Below are positions 1-8,064 of a DNA stretch of 64,000 nucleotides, in pieces. The stretch comes from Geobacter sp. UBA5735 (GTDB lineage Bacteria > Desulfobacterota > Desulfuromonadia > Geobacterales > Geobacteraceae): positions 33,569-97,568 of the forward strand of contig DIFZ01000061.1 in NCBI GenBank assembly GCA_002419385.1, in the 5' to 3' direction. How positions within the stretch are numbered: the stretch's first letter is position 1; every line of letters begins with the position of its first letter. The position numbers were made by a program, and so were the translations under genes. The notes beneath the pieces were generated by a model. That model had not been told where the DNA came from and ran no database searches. It worked only from the letters and a program-made list of their open reading frames with translations.

Positions 1-629
1 GGATCCGGCACGGATCAGCGGTAACGCACCTGGGGCTGGGAACCGCAGTCATGTCACTCTCGGCTGCGGTCAACTGGTTCGTCTCCGGTTACCTGTTCCG
101 TGTTGCCCGCCAAACGGATTCCATAGCTCTGGAAGCGGACGCCTGGCACCTGAGGGCAGACGTTTATACTTCCGTCGGGGTTGTTGCCGGTCTGGCGCTG
201 ATTGCAGTCACCAAGTTCACGATCATCGACTCCGTTGCGGCAATTGCCGTTGCCGGGCTCATCATCAAGTCATCAATCGATCTTACCAGAAATGCGGCTG
301 CAGACCTCTTCGACGTGCGGCTTCCCCGCCAGGACGAGGAAAGAATCAGAACAGTCCTCTCCCGTTACCAGGAAGGGTGCATAGACTTTCACCGTCTCAG
401 AAGCAGGAAGTCCGGTCCCATGAGGTTCATTGATCTGCACCTCGTAGTGCCCCGAGACTGGACGATTGAAAAAGCCCACCAACTGAGCGACAGAATCGAA
501 AAAGAAATCAGGGAAACGTTGGCCAATACCCAGGTCATCATCCACATCGATCCCTGCAACAAGAGCCTGAACCCCTGCACGTCCTGCAGACGTGTGGAAA
601 AAACCGGAAAAACCGGATTCATACCCTGA
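1..629 (+). CDS. Cation diffusion facilitator (CDF) transporter, C-terminal part
   Basis: The gene is cut by the window edge: the frame is open from base 3 without an obvious start, so the ATG at 51 is internal. The visible part carries the last membrane helices and the cytoplasmic domain of a CDF metal/proton antiporter, which exports Zn, Fe, Co or Cd. The segment EADAWHLRADVYTS holds the family's HxxxD metal-site pair in a late membrane helix, followed by two hydrophobic helices and then the ferredoxin-like dimerisation domain with DLHLVV and the HI(D) strand. The tail is unusually cysteine-rich (CNK, CTSC), possibly an extra metal site. Metal specificity cannot be read. A hairpin terminator follows at 733. 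Confidence 0.85.
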   Translation, partial: IRHGSAVTHLGLGTAVMSLSAAVNWFVSGYLFRVARQTDSIALEADAWHLRADVYTSVGVVAGLALIAVTKFTIIDSVAAIAVAGLIIKSSIDLTRNAAADLFDVRLPRQDEERIRTVLSRYQEGCIDFHRLRSRKSGPMRFIDLHLVVPRDWTIEKAHQLSDRIEKEIRETLANTQVIIHIDPCNKSLNPCTSCRRVEKTGKTGFIP

Positions 630-939
630 TCAGCGCTACCTGTAAGTTCGTTCAATCAACACAATGCGTTTTTCTCTTGCACATCGCAATAAATTATTGT
701 ATATAGCGTTATATTTTCTTCCCATTCCTTGACCGCCCCGCGGAACTGCCACCGCGGGGCGGCTTCTTTTCCCTCCCGGTAAACCCGGCACCAACCGGCG
801 GAGCAGAAAACCCAACCATAGTCTCGTCCGCTACACGACGGCAGTAGCAATCGATAATCTGCTGTGGGCGGTCACTTGACTTTACGCATTTCAGTGCAAC
901 CATGAATAGCAGCAACGCATTTTTTGCGGGAGGTGTGCT
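630..939. other. Intergenic region between CDF and slp genes
   Basis: 310 bases. It holds the terminator at 733-770. The rest (771-927) shows no convincing promoter or RNA motif; the Shine-Dalgarno GGGAGG of the next gene sits at 928-934. Confidence 0.5.
733..770 (+). terminator. Intrinsic terminator after the CDF gene
   Basis: A perfect 11-bp stem, CCGCCCCGCGG (733-743) and CCGCGGGGCGG (752-762), closes an 8-nt loop and is followed by CTTCTTTT. It ends plus-strand transcription from the CDF gene. Confidence 0.75.
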
Positions 940-1431
940 GTGCGAAACATCATGAAGATTGCAATCATTACCCTGTTTCTGGCTGGGTGCTCCCATGCAA
1001 TAAGCCGTGAATCTCTTGATCTTGTGGATCAGAACATCACCTATCGCCAGGTGAAGGAAAATCCGGGTGGCGTGGTCGGGAAGTACATCCTGCTGGGCGG
1101 TATCATTGCCGGTGTCGAAAACTCCGCTGCAGGCGGTGAGCTTGAAGTTGTCCAGGTAGGCCTCGACTGGCTGGGCCGCCCGGCTGACGGCGCTCCATCC
1201 GAAGGAAGGTTCATTGCCAGAAACGAGAAATTCCTGGACCCGGTGGTATTCGCCAAAGGATTGACGGTTTCCCTTGTCGGCCGGGTGGACGGCACGAGGA
1301 GCAAACCCCTGGGAGGTACGGACTATATCTATCCCGTTGTAACAATACGGGAAATCCGCATCCTGCAACCGGACCAGTACTGGAATTATCCCACATTCCA
1401 TTTCGGCATCGGGATCGGGCACTCTTTCTGA
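940..1431 (+). CDS. Slp-family outer membrane lipoprotein
   Basis: A 163-residue lipoprotein. Residues 1-16 are a short signal peptide ending in the lipobox LAGC, with Cys17 as the lipidated residue. The remainder resembles the Slp (starvation lipoprotein) family: a core reading VGKYILLGGIIAGVENS, then GRFIARNEKFLDPVVFAKGLTV and a final GTDYIYPVV strand region. The aspartate at +2 is absent, so outer membrane sorting is expected. The start is GTG at 940, chosen because GGGAGG lies 5-7 bases upstream; ATG at 952 is a weaker alternative. Family function in E. coli is poorly defined (stress and acid tolerance). The gene stands alone. Confidence 0.8.
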   Translation: MRNIMKIAIITLFLAGCSHAISRESLDLVDQNITYRQVKENPGGVVGKYILLGGIIAGVENSAAGGELEVVQVGLDWLGRPADGAPSEGRFIARNEKFLDPVVFAKGLTVSLVGRVDGTRSKPLGGTDYIYPVVTIREIRILQPDQYWNYPTFHFGIGIGHSF

Positions 1432-1479
1432 GCGGGGGAGCGCACGACTTCTCAGGTTATTGGACCGAACAGGGATAGA

Positions 1480-1500
1480 GGGCGGGCTACAAACCCGCCC
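1480..1500. repeat. GGGCGGG inverted repeat between convergent genes
   Basis: GGGCGGG (1480-1486) and CCCGCCC (1494-1500) form a 7-bp hairpin between the convergent slp and roadblock genes. No T-run follows in the plus direction. A similar GTAGGGGC-type hairpin recurs at 60676-60705. Confidence 0.5.
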
Positions 1501-1600
1501 CTACCGCAATAAAATGCACAATGTTATAGACGGACCTGGACGAGCGTCGGAAATCCTCACGCAAAGTGATCTTCGAATTGTGCAAACCCGGAGGGAAAAA

Positions 1601-2185
1601 CTAGTCCAGGTTCGGCAGGTTGTCCAGTATCTGGCGGGTAATGATCTGCTTCAGGGAAGTATAGGCCGGTTCAGGCGATATCAGTCCCAGTACATAATGC
1701 TCCTTCTTGTCTGATGGCGGTATAAAGCCGACAACCCTGCGTTTGTCGTAATCCAGGTCGATCCAGACCAGTTTCCCCGCATCCGGATCTATCCTCTCAA
1801 GCTGCTCCACCGAACAGATGAGCTCCGCTCCAGTGCCGTCGAACCCGTGGCCGGGGACACGGCCCCGGCTGGCAATGACGAAACCTTGCGAATCAACCAC
1901 GAAAGCTGCTTCGGAACGCGTTATGTTCATGCACCATGAAATGCAGCTTTCCCACCCGGGAAACTGCTGCGGCGGCACATCAGGAATCACGGCAGGCGCT
2001 GTTTCCGGAGCCGGCTCCGGTGCGCGCCGCGCTTCGCCGCGCGCCGTCGAATCATCCGACAATCGCAGATATAGCGGCGATTCCGGCTTTTTCTCCTCAA
2101 GAACAGCAGTTGTGCCCGACACGAGACTGTTCAGAATCTCACGTGCCTGCTTCAGATCATATGAGTTCACGCTGTGGTCTTTCAT
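1601..2185 (-). CDS. Roadblock/LC7-like protein
   Basis: 194 residues. Residues 1-75 are a low-complexity, Pro/Ala/Glu-rich linker after a short helix; residues 80-194 look like one roadblock/LC7 fold, with the strand AAFVVDSQGFVIASRG typical of the first beta hairpin of MglB/roadblock proteins. Such domains dimerise and bind small GTPases or each other. No GTPase lies nearby. The start has AGGAGA seven bases upstream, and the first 29 bases overlap the end of the ParA-like gene, so the two are translationally coupled. It is the last gene of the signalling cluster. Assignment rests on pattern only, so the fold is moderately certain and the function unknown. Confidence 0.6.
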   Translation of the reverse strand: MKDHSVNSYDLKQAREILNSLVSGTTAVLEEKKPESPLYLRLSDDSTARGEARRAPEPAPETAPAVIPDVPPQQFPGWESCISWCMNITRSEAAFVVDSQGFVIASRGRVPGHGFDGTGAELICSVEQLERIDPDAGKLVWIDLDYDKRRVVGFIPPSDKKEHYVLGLISPEPAYTSLKQIITRQILDNLPNLD

Positions 2186-2972
2186 CGATGTCTCCTGTCA
2201 TGCCACCCAGTCCCTGAATGATACCTTTTATCTCTGTCGCGAGCAGCTCGAACCTGATTGCCTCCGGCGGATACGTGCCCGGGAGGAACGCCACCGGCAA
2301 ACCCTTCTCGCTGGCAACAGTGAAAACATCCGCCCTCGGAATATGGGTCTCCAGAACGCCACTCAAGGATGACCAGACTGCGTTCATGATATTGAACGAA
2401 ACATCCTTGTTCATCTGAACCATTGTCGCGAGGATCCCCAGCAGGTTCAGACCCGGGTTTTCATGCTCCTTGACATGCTGCAGCACCCGGAGCGTCTGGC
2501 TTATGGACCTCAAGGCCAACGGTTCCGCCTGCATGGGAATGAGCGCGAAGTTGCTGACTGCAAGGGCGGCTCTGGTGACGAGCCCCAACCCGGAAGGAGT
2601 ATCGATGACAACATAACGGAATCTCTGCGCGACAGCATCGATCACGTCTTGCAAGGCTGAAGACGAATGGAGCATTTCTTCATAGACCCCAACGTCCAGC
2701 GGGTCGAGCCGGCCACGTGGCAGGATGGAAAGGGTGGGCAGCTTCGTCTGGATGACAGCTTCCTCCAGGGTAGCCTGCTTCATCAGGTATTCCGCCAACC
2801 CTTTCCATTCGGTGTCGCTCCGTGCAAGGGAAAAGCCGATTGCCCCAAGAGGGTCGACATCCATCAGCAGGGTTGGCTCGCCGCTTTCAGCAAGGGCAAC
2901 GGCCAGATTGAGAGCAACCGTTGTCTTGCCGGTGCCTCCTTTGGAACTCACCATGGAAAGTATATTCGCCAT
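2157..2972 (-). CDS. ParA/MinD-family ATPase
   Basis: 271 residues from the ATG at 2972, chosen over an upstream ATG because GGGGAG lies five bases before it. Residues 10-18 hold the deviant Walker A, SKGGTGKTT with Lys11 and Lys16, defining the SIMIBI ParA/MinD class. LLMDVDPLGA is the Walker A' aspartate strand and YVVIDTPSG the Walker B. The N-terminal membrane helix of MinD is not evident and no ParB or MinC is near, so this is probably a positioning or switch ATPase for the surrounding roadblock and DUF4388 proteins rather than a chromosome partitioning protein. The next gene overlaps its 3' end. Confidence 0.85.
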   Translation of the reverse strand: MANILSMVSSKGGTGKTTVALNLAVALAESGEPTLLMDVDPLGAIGFSLARSDTEWKGLAEYLMKQATLEEAVIQTKLPTLSILPRGRLDPLDVGVYEEMLHSSSALQDVIDAVAQRFRYVVIDTPSGLGLVTRAALAVSNFALIPMQAEPLALRSISQTLRVLQHVKEHENPGLNLLGILATMVQMNKDVSFNIMNAVWSSLSGVLETHIPRADVFTVASEKGLPVAFLPGTYPPEAIRFELLATEIKGIIQGLGGMTGDIDERPQRELI

Positions 2973-3104
2973 TTCATCTCCCCGACCTGGGCACACCGGA
3001 TACGGAACCCGTGAGCAGCACGAGCACGCCGGCTCGTGTGTTTCAGCACCTAACGTTTCCGGTTACACCCCATGCTTGTTGAAAGGTCCACAACCGTTGC
3101 GGGA

Positions 3105-4016
3105 CTACGCAACAAAATTTCGTACAAGGGGCATGAGTTCCGCCACCTTGTGCATGACAACCCCCAGCTTGCCGCCCTGATCGAGCGAAACCGCCAGGAA
3201 GGAACGGCCGTCGACACCGGTCAACTGGACAAACAGAGATCCCGATTCATACTGGGTGAACGAAAACAGGACCTTCCCCATGGCTATCCCGTCGGACCCC
3301 AGCACGGATGCGTTGATCCAGGCAAGCACCGCGGGAACGACATGCTCTGCATGCACGGTAACCTCGTCGGCACTATGGAGAGCCAGCACCTTTCCCTCTC
3401 CGTCCGCGACAAAAGCATACTGATACCCTGAAAGCGACGATAACCCCTTCAGCATGTCGGAGGAGCTGTCCGGCAAGCAGCTGTCTTCACCGTGAACCGC
3501 TTCGGATTCAGGTTCCAGAGCGGGCGACATATGCTCCGGCTCGACTCCAGCGGCGGCATCAGGCATGACCTCGTTGACCATGAAGATCAGGCCCGCATCC
3601 ACGGCCATCTCGCCGTTTCTGGCAAGGAGCCGTATCCGCGGGTCGCCGGCCATTGAAGCGAGGGCGGCCGTAACGTGTGCACGCAGACACTCCCGCAAGG
3701 TCCCGTGGGAGATGAGTCCGGCTTCTTCCAGCAGGGAACCGAGCTTTTTCGACTTGCCAAGAGAGCGGTATTTTTCGACGACCTCGTTGAGCCGGTCTTT
3801 GGGCACCATGCCGATCCGTTCCAGAAAAGAACCGAAATTCTCGGTCTGGCTGTTGCTCACCGCCCAGGCAATGTGCCCGTCGCGCATGACCACCACGCCG
3901 ACCTGGTCTTCTCCTTGCATGGCGCGCATGATGCCGCTCCATTTCATCTCGCCGGCGCTGCGCAAGGCATCGGAAAAGGGTCGCCCTTCAATATATAACA
4001 AGACATCGTCGTCCAC
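3105..4016 (-). CDS. DUF4388-like / roadblock (LC7) two-domain protein
   Basis: 303 residues from the GTG at 4016, preferred to the GTG at 4043 because GGGGAG lies six bases before it. Residues about 1-140 resemble the DUF4388/PATAN regulatory domain (VGVVVMRDGHIAWAVSN, then KKLGSLLEEAGLIS, a helical segment like the one in type II secretion ATPases). A Glu/Pro-rich linker follows at 140-185, then a roadblock/LC7 domain at about 185-303 with GYQYAFVADGEGKVLALHS. The architecture matches the protein at 5472. These domains are known from bacterial two-component and gliding or motility regulators. Spacing to neighbours is 130-160 bases, so separate promoters are possible. Confidence 0.65.
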   Translation of the reverse strand: MDDDVLLYIEGRPFSDALRSAGEMKWSGIMRAMQGEDQVGVVVMRDGHIAWAVSNSQTENFGSFLERIGMVPKDRLNEVVEKYRSLGKSKKLGSLLEEAGLISHGTLRECLRAHVTAALASMAGDPRIRLLARNGEMAVDAGLIFMVNEVMPDAAAGVEPEHMSPALEPESEAVHGEDSCLPDSSSDMLKGLSSLSGYQYAFVADGEGKVLALHSADEVTVHAEHVVPAVLAWINASVLGSDGIAMGKVLFSFTQYESGSLFVQLTGVDGRSFLAVSLDQGGKLGVVMHKVAELMPLVRNFVA

Positions 4017-4171
4017 AGATGACTCCCCGTGCAGTGAAAACACACGACAGAACGGTAGTGCTCCTGCCGCAAAAGGACCCGTGCTTCAGAAAGGGAACCG
4101 CGCGGTCAGCTCTCACCCTGAAGTGACCAGGGCGAGAAGTCGACAGCGGATGTTCCGCTTCCCGGTGGCGG

Positions 4172-4753
4172 CTATTTCTTCGTTACGACAAATTCTCCGT
4201 AGGGATCTCCCACCTCGATGCCTTTGGTCTGATGACAGACATAGGTATCCATACCGTCAGGGTACGGGTCGGCGTAGGCCAGATCGAAAAAAGCCTGGCT
4301 CAGGCCCCGCAACATATAGGCCCTGAGGCCTTCCCCACCACTGTCGGCCTCGTAGTAGTCGAAGGCGCGGATGATCATCTTTTCGCCTTCCTTGAGCTGC
4401 ACGATACCCGACTTGGCCCATCCCCAGGCCGTAAAGGCGGCGTACGCTCCACGCAGAATGTCCTTTTCTCCCTCCGTAACCATCGGCATGACCACGTCAT
4501 TGAAAATTTCTGATGTTATGATGCCGCACCCCGTATGGTAGCCGCATTCGTAGGCAGCCCTCACCAGGCCCGCCTCGACTTCGGCTTTCCTGTCCGCCGG
4601 CGCAGCCGCCATTATTCTCTCCGTGAACGTATTGAGCAGCGAAACGGGAAGAAGATTGACCAATACTTCGTATTCCGGTATCAGACCGTTCTCGTCTCCC
4701 TGCACATTGATCTTGGCCAGGGATTTCACAACGGTATCGCGCATTACGGTCAT
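4172..4753 (-). CDS. V4R-like (4-vinyl reductase fold) small-molecule-binding protein A
   Basis: 193 residues; GGAGG lies eight bases before the ATG. The C-terminal half follows the V4R pattern: WGWAKSGIVQL, a central helix, LRGLSQAFFDLAY, then a strand pair ending GIEVGDPYGEFVV, where V4R proteins read GDPxCxF. The usual cysteine of that motif is absent. Instead C70, H73 and C76 (CGYHTGC) cluster in the N-terminal half and could bind metal or heme. V4R domains bind hydrocarbons or tetrapyrrole intermediates and regulate partner proteins. It lies 17 bases downstream of a paralogue at 4771, so the two are co-transcribed and may form a heterodimer. Confidence 0.5.
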   Translation of the reverse strand: MTVMRDTVVKSLAKINVQGDENGLIPEYEVLVNLLPVSLLNTFTERIMAAAPADRKAEVEAGLVRAAYECGYHTGCGIITSEIFNDVVMPMVTEGEKDILRGAYAAFTAWGWAKSGIVQLKEGEKMIIRAFDYYEADSGGEGLRAYMLRGLSQAFFDLAYADPYPDGMDTYVCHQTKGIEVGDPYGEFVVTKK

Positions 4754-4770
4754 GTATAATTCCTCCTCTG

Positions 4771-5286
4771 TCAGGATGCCTTGACGATGAACCTGCTTTC
4801 CGGCTCACCCATGGCAATGCTCGCTTCCTCGGTTACGGCATAGCTTTTCAAAGGCCTGCTGAATGCAGCCCCGAACATTGCCGCCACATAACCGCAGGTA
4901 AAGTAGTTGAGCGGTTTGTCGTTCTGTCCCCATTTCATGACCCATCCCTGATCCAGGTGGGAATTGACCAGGCGGACCTCGCCGCCGTTTTCGTCACCGG
5001 TAATGACCATCTTGCCGAGGCCGAAAACCGAATAATATTCTCTTCCCACATTGCATCTTTCCTGTGCGGAAGTTATACCGTTCTTCTGGATGTAGTCGTC
5101 GAAAACCGCCCGCATCGTCTCCTCGACGACATCCTGCAGGATCCCCGGTCCTCCCAGATCGCCCATATCCTCGGCCAGCTTGGTTATGAGCGACAGGTAG
5201 TGATGGGAATGCATGACAACAGGATGGCCGTTGAGAAACTGCCGGTTCGTTTCGGCATCCATGGTGAAATTCAGTGTCAGCGGCAT
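4771..5286 (-). CDS. V4R-like small-molecule-binding protein B
   Basis: 171 residues, with AGGAGG placed seven to eight bases before the ATG. It shares layout and ending with the neighbour at 4172: YYSVFGLGKMVITG, WVMKWGQNDKPLNYFTCGY, then VTEEASIAMGEPESRFIV, the V4R closing motif with the cysteine replaced by serine. The N-terminal part has an MHSHHY histidine cluster (residues about 25-30). Probably a cytosolic ligand sensor without its own output domain. A copy of the dispersed hairpin repeat (5306-5472) begins only 20 bases before its start codon and would block read-through from the genes upstream. Confidence 0.5.
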   Translation of the reverse strand: MPLTLNFTMDAETNRQFLNGHPVVMHSHHYLSLITKLAEDMGDLGGPGILQDVVEETMRAVFDDYIQKNGITSAQERCNVGREYYSVFGLGKMVITGDENGGEVRLVNSHLDQGWVMKWGQNDKPLNYFTCGYVAAMFGAAFSRPLKSYAVTEEASIAMGEPESRFIVKAS

Positions 5287-5305
5287 TTATGGCACCTCCT
5301 AGAAT

Positions 5306-5472
5306 GTCTCCGTCCGGAACCCGGACGAACAGACTAATGGCTTCGATTCGGGAACGTTTTTTTGATCTGGCAAGGAAACCAGGGGGTTGCGCGGAGACAA
5401 CTCGGGAACTCCGCACAAGCAAGCCCTCAGGTTGACGCAGCCAGGGCAGAAAAGCCGTTTCCGGATGGAAAC
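5306..5472 (-). repeat. Dispersed hairpin repeat, copy A
   Basis: 167 bp, homologous to copies at 20210-20386 and 33989-34165. It contains an outer dyad (5306-5334), a degenerate GTTTCC-type hairpin followed by T7 in the plus direction, a central GC-rich inverted repeat, and the terminal hairpin GTTTCC-GGAT-GGAAAC (5457-5472). Read on the minus strand the terminal hairpin is followed by GGCTTTT. Its end overlaps the TAG stop (5472-5474) of the DUF4388-roadblock gene. This is the most diverged of the three copies. Confidence 0.8.
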
Positions 5473-6245
5473 TAGAATGAATGGGAAAGCTCTTCGAAAA
5501 GCTTCTTCGTCTTGTGCCGGATAATACCGAGTTTGGATGCATCCGGCGTTATGACCGCTGCAACTGCGTCACCGACGGGTTTGCACAAGATGACGGCACG
5601 ACCGTATTCTATGAACATGTCCTGGAACCTGTCGACGTTCAACTCGCTTCCCATCTCCTCGATACCGTTGATCGCATGGGCCAGCGAGGCGCCCAGTTCA
5701 TCGATGTTGACCCGGGCACTGCTGCCGGCGGATTCAATGACGAAACCGTCCCTGCCGACCACGACGACAGCATCTATGCCGGATATTTCCAGCAAATCGT
5801 TGAGCACTTCGTTTGATCCTCTCCCACCCTGCATATCAAGACTCCTTTCTTCGACTGCCTTCGTCGGGTTCGACTGATTCTCCTTGACCTGTTTGTCCAA
5901 AAGGACCACCGCTTCCATGATGGCATGCTGGACCGAAAGACCGACATTTGTCTTCGACGCGACGGCACCGGGCTGGAAGTGGAACGTCCCCTGGTCCCAT
6001 GCAAGCAGATCCGCCAGCCCCTCCAGTCCCGCCAGATCCCCTGAAACCGCGGAAACGAGTTCGCCGGCGACGAAATGTATCTTTCCTTCCTGCCCACCCG
6101 GATGCCTGACCAGCTGGATCATGCCGCTTTTGGCGCTGGAGGAGAGAAACTGGAGGAGATCCGTTATATTGGTCAGGGACAGATTGCCTTTCAGGCTGGT
6201 GTCGCCTTTACCCGCCGCCATGCTTTCTTCATACTGAACAGGCAT
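5472..6245 (-). CDS. DUF4388 / roadblock (LC7) two-domain protein
   Basis: 257 residues from the ATG at 6245 (GAGGG upstream), not the in-frame ATG at 6275. Residues about 15-125 are a clear DUF4388 (PATAN) domain: LKGNLSLTNITDLLQFLSSS, KSGMIQLV, GKIHFVAGELVSAVSGDLAG and LLAWDQGTFHFQPG. Residues about 140-257 are a roadblock/LC7 domain with ISGIDAVVVVGRDGFVIESAG and EYGRAVILCKPVG. DUF4388 domains occur in phosphorelay and scaffold proteins, so a regulatory or scaffold role is inferred. The stop codon is part of repeat copy A, which supplies a hairpin and T-run immediately after the gene. Confidence 0.8.
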   Translation of the reverse strand: MPVQYEESMAAGKGDTSLKGNLSLTNITDLLQFLSSSAKSGMIQLVRHPGGQEGKIHFVAGELVSAVSGDLAGLEGLADLLAWDQGTFHFQPGAVASKTNVGLSVQHAIMEAVVLLDKQVKENQSNPTKAVEERSLDMQGGRGSNEVLNDLLEISGIDAVVVVGRDGFVIESAGSSARVNIDELGASLAHAINGIEEMGSELNVDRFQDMFIEYGRAVILCKPVGDAVAAVITPDASKLGIIRHKTKKLFEELSHSF

Positions 6246-6315
6246 TGTAGTACCCTCTTGAGGAACCAGCATCACAGTCCATTGGCGTTTTCGTATGCGT
6301 GACTGGTGAAATCAG

Positions 6316-6342
6316 GACACTACGGAATAGTTCCGCAGTGTC
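6316..6342. repeat. Inverted repeat upstream of the DUF4388 gene
   Basis: GACACT-CGGAA and TTCCG-AGTGTC form a near-perfect 11-bp hairpin in the 171-base gap between the FIST and DUF4388 genes. No T-run follows, so an operator or mRNA stability structure is more likely than a terminator. Confidence 0.4.
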
Positions 6343-6416
6343 TCTCGGCCCACATGCAGGCACGGCTCTTTCACGGTGCAGGACTCGTCCGCAGCCGGCA
6401 CCGCAGAGCCCGAAAC

Positions 6417-7523
6417 CTACCCGAAAACAAGCATGGTCGCGGTCTGGTTGATGTGGCCTATGTATTGCTCGCCGTAGGTACTGAATCCTACCGTCTGATA
6501 CGGCGCAAACAGCTTGCCGTATTCCCCGGCCAGGTTTTTCTGCTTCAGTTCAAGCGTCCTCAGAATGCAATTGAAATTGACAATGCCGGATATGCTCCCC
6601 AGCTCTTCCCTGGCCTGTTCCAGCGCCTCCCTGGTGTCGCCGATTATGTCGGTCGACTCGAGGATCGACAACTCCATGCCCTCCTTCACCCCGCAGTAGA
6701 AACGCATGGCTTCGCCGGAAATCTGCTGCGGGCTCCTCACATACGGCTCATCATCGATCACCAGGCCGATGGGGTTGTGCATGAAGTGTTTCGGCGCCTC
6801 TTCGGGGGGGACGCCCAGCAATTCCGCGTAGGCCGCAGCCGCGGGCATGTTGTTGAATTCGAGCACTTCGCGCTTTTCCTCGTCTGCCTTGGTCACCTCG
6901 AGATTCTTGCCCAGATCCCGGAAACTCTGGGTCTTGATGAAGGTAAAGCCGATCCCCGGTTTCAAGAGCGCCAGGACCGCGGAACCGGAGTGGCTCTTGC
7001 CGTGAGCGTAAAGATGGGTAGCGGCAAATTTCAGATCGTCACCGGCCGAGCCGCCGATGAAGGTCACATTGGTCAGGTCGCCGATCGTCTCCATGAGGCC
7101 TTCTTCAACGCCGCTCAACCCATCGACCAGGATGATACCTACATACTCGCCGGGATCCATCTCCGCCATCGACACCTTGAAATAGCTTTCGAAGGATGAA
7201 AATGCCGCGCGCACCGAGTTCTCGTCCCTGAGATTGCCCACCACCTCGATCTTGGCATCCTTCATTGCCTGACCGTCCCATGCCATGGCAACGATCGAAT
7301 CGTTGAGCATGGCACCGGAAGCAATTTCCCCGGCGGTAGAGCAGCCGAATACCTGCGCCATGGGAAAAGCGTCCTGCATCTTCTTGCTGACACTATCGGG
7401 CACATATTTCGTGGAAGCGAAAAAAAGCACCATTTCCGCTTCAAACAAATCCATCTGCTTGACGATATCCGCTACTGCCGCATCCACTGTGTCCATTGAA
7501 GAACACGCCGTCCGTATATGCAT
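6417..7523 (-). CDS. FIST-domain sensory protein
   Basis: 368 residues; AAGGAGG precedes the ATG by six bases. The FIST hallmark VFGCSTAGEI lies at residues 58-67 after a DLFEAEMVLFFAS strand, and the C-terminal FIST_C part includes AYAELLGVPPEEAPKHF with HNPIGLVIDDEPYVRS and a closing GYGEQYIGHIN-type strand (FSTYGEQYIGHINQTATMLV). FIST domains are soluble sensors thought to bind small ligands such as amino acids and are usually linked to kinases or methyl-accepting proteins. Here the protein is stand-alone and opens the cluster with a 63-residue partner 31 bases upstream, suggesting that it passes its signal to the DUF4388-roadblock and ParA proteins. Confidence 0.88.
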   Translation of the reverse strand: MHIRTACSSMDTVDAAVADIVKQMDLFEAEMVLFFASTKYVPDSVSKKMQDAFPMAQVFGCSTAGEIASGAMLNDSIVAMAWDGQAMKDAKIEVVGNLRDENSVRAAFSSFESYFKVSMAEMDPGEYVGIILVDGLSGVEEGLMETIGDLTNVTFIGGSAGDDLKFAATHLYAHGKSHSGSAVLALLKPGIGFTFIKTQSFRDLGKNLEVTKADEEKREVLEFNNMPAAAAYAELLGVPPEEAPKHFMHNPIGLVIDDEPYVRSPQQISGEAMRFYCGVKEGMELSILESTDIIGDTREALEQAREELGSISGIVNFNCILRTLELKQKNLAGEYGKLFAPYQTVGFSTYGEQYIGHINQTATMLVFG

Positions 7524-7554
7524 GATTATCCTCCTTATCTGTAAAAAAGTAACT

Positions 7555-7746
7555 CTACCTGAGGTCCTGCATCATCTTCTCGAGCTTGCCGATGACTGTC
7601 GGGTCGTCGTCCGACTGCAGCGTGTACCTGTTGGGATTGATACCCTTGAGGATGAGCTTGGTCTTGATCACCCGCTCGAGCATGGGGTTGTCCTTCGCCC
7701 TCTGGTTGATGATGGCGTCTATCATCTGCCTTATTTTCCCTGCCAT
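7555..7746 (-). CDS. Small conserved-looking protein, first gene of the signalling cluster
   Basis: 63 residues from the ATG at 7746, which has GGGGGTGGA just upstream; longer upstream frames lack a ribosome site. The product is basic and helical (MAGKIRQMIDAIINQRAKD, then VIKTKLILKGINPNRYT and a final EKLEKM-like helix), without cysteines or membrane segments. I do not recognise the family. Its place 31 bases before the FIST gene and about 180 bases after a good promoter suggests that it is co-expressed with the FIST protein, perhaps as an adaptor. Confidence 0.6.
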   Translation of the reverse strand: MAGKIRQMIDAIINQRAKDNPMLERVIKTKLILKGINPNRYTLQSDDDPTVIGKLEKMMQDLR

Positions 7747-7927
7747 GAATCCACCCCCTAATGATGATATTTTCTGGACGTTGCAAGTTCCGGAACCTGA
7801 GGTCAATGGTCTGTGGCGGACGGTTGGTGTTTCCGAAAAAGGGCAGGAACGAGTCCACCATACTTGACAGCGTTGGATGACGAGCTGATATTCTGGCAAT
7901 TATCCTTTCTTCATCCATATTTTCGTC

Positions 7928-7957
7928 TTTATACTTCATTAAGCGCTTCAATGTCAA
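7928..7957 (-). promoter_or_regulatory. Sigma-70 type promoter for the signalling cluster
   Basis: Read on the minus strand: TTGACA (7957-7952), 18-base spacer, TATAAA (7933-7928). Very A/T-rich tracts (7958-8060) upstream could act as an UP element. The start codon of the first gene lies about 175 bases downstream. Confidence 0.6.
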
Positions 7958-8064
7958 TACATTAATAATATTAATTTCAACGAAATATTGATATTATTTT
8001 CAATGTCTGTTTCTTCGCATAATAAAAACATTTTCAATTAGTATTACGAAATAAAACAAGAAGC

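Noticed and set aside
1555..1600. Words ACGCAAAG and GCAAACC, as in c-di-GMP (GEMM) riboswitches
   Set aside because: They occur in the wrong order and spacing, and the plus-strand transcript there leads into no gene.
7747..7957. Open frame on the minus strand upstream of the 63-residue gene
   Set aside because: No ribosome site, overlaps the downstream gene in another frame, and much of it lies in the predicted 5' untranslated region.
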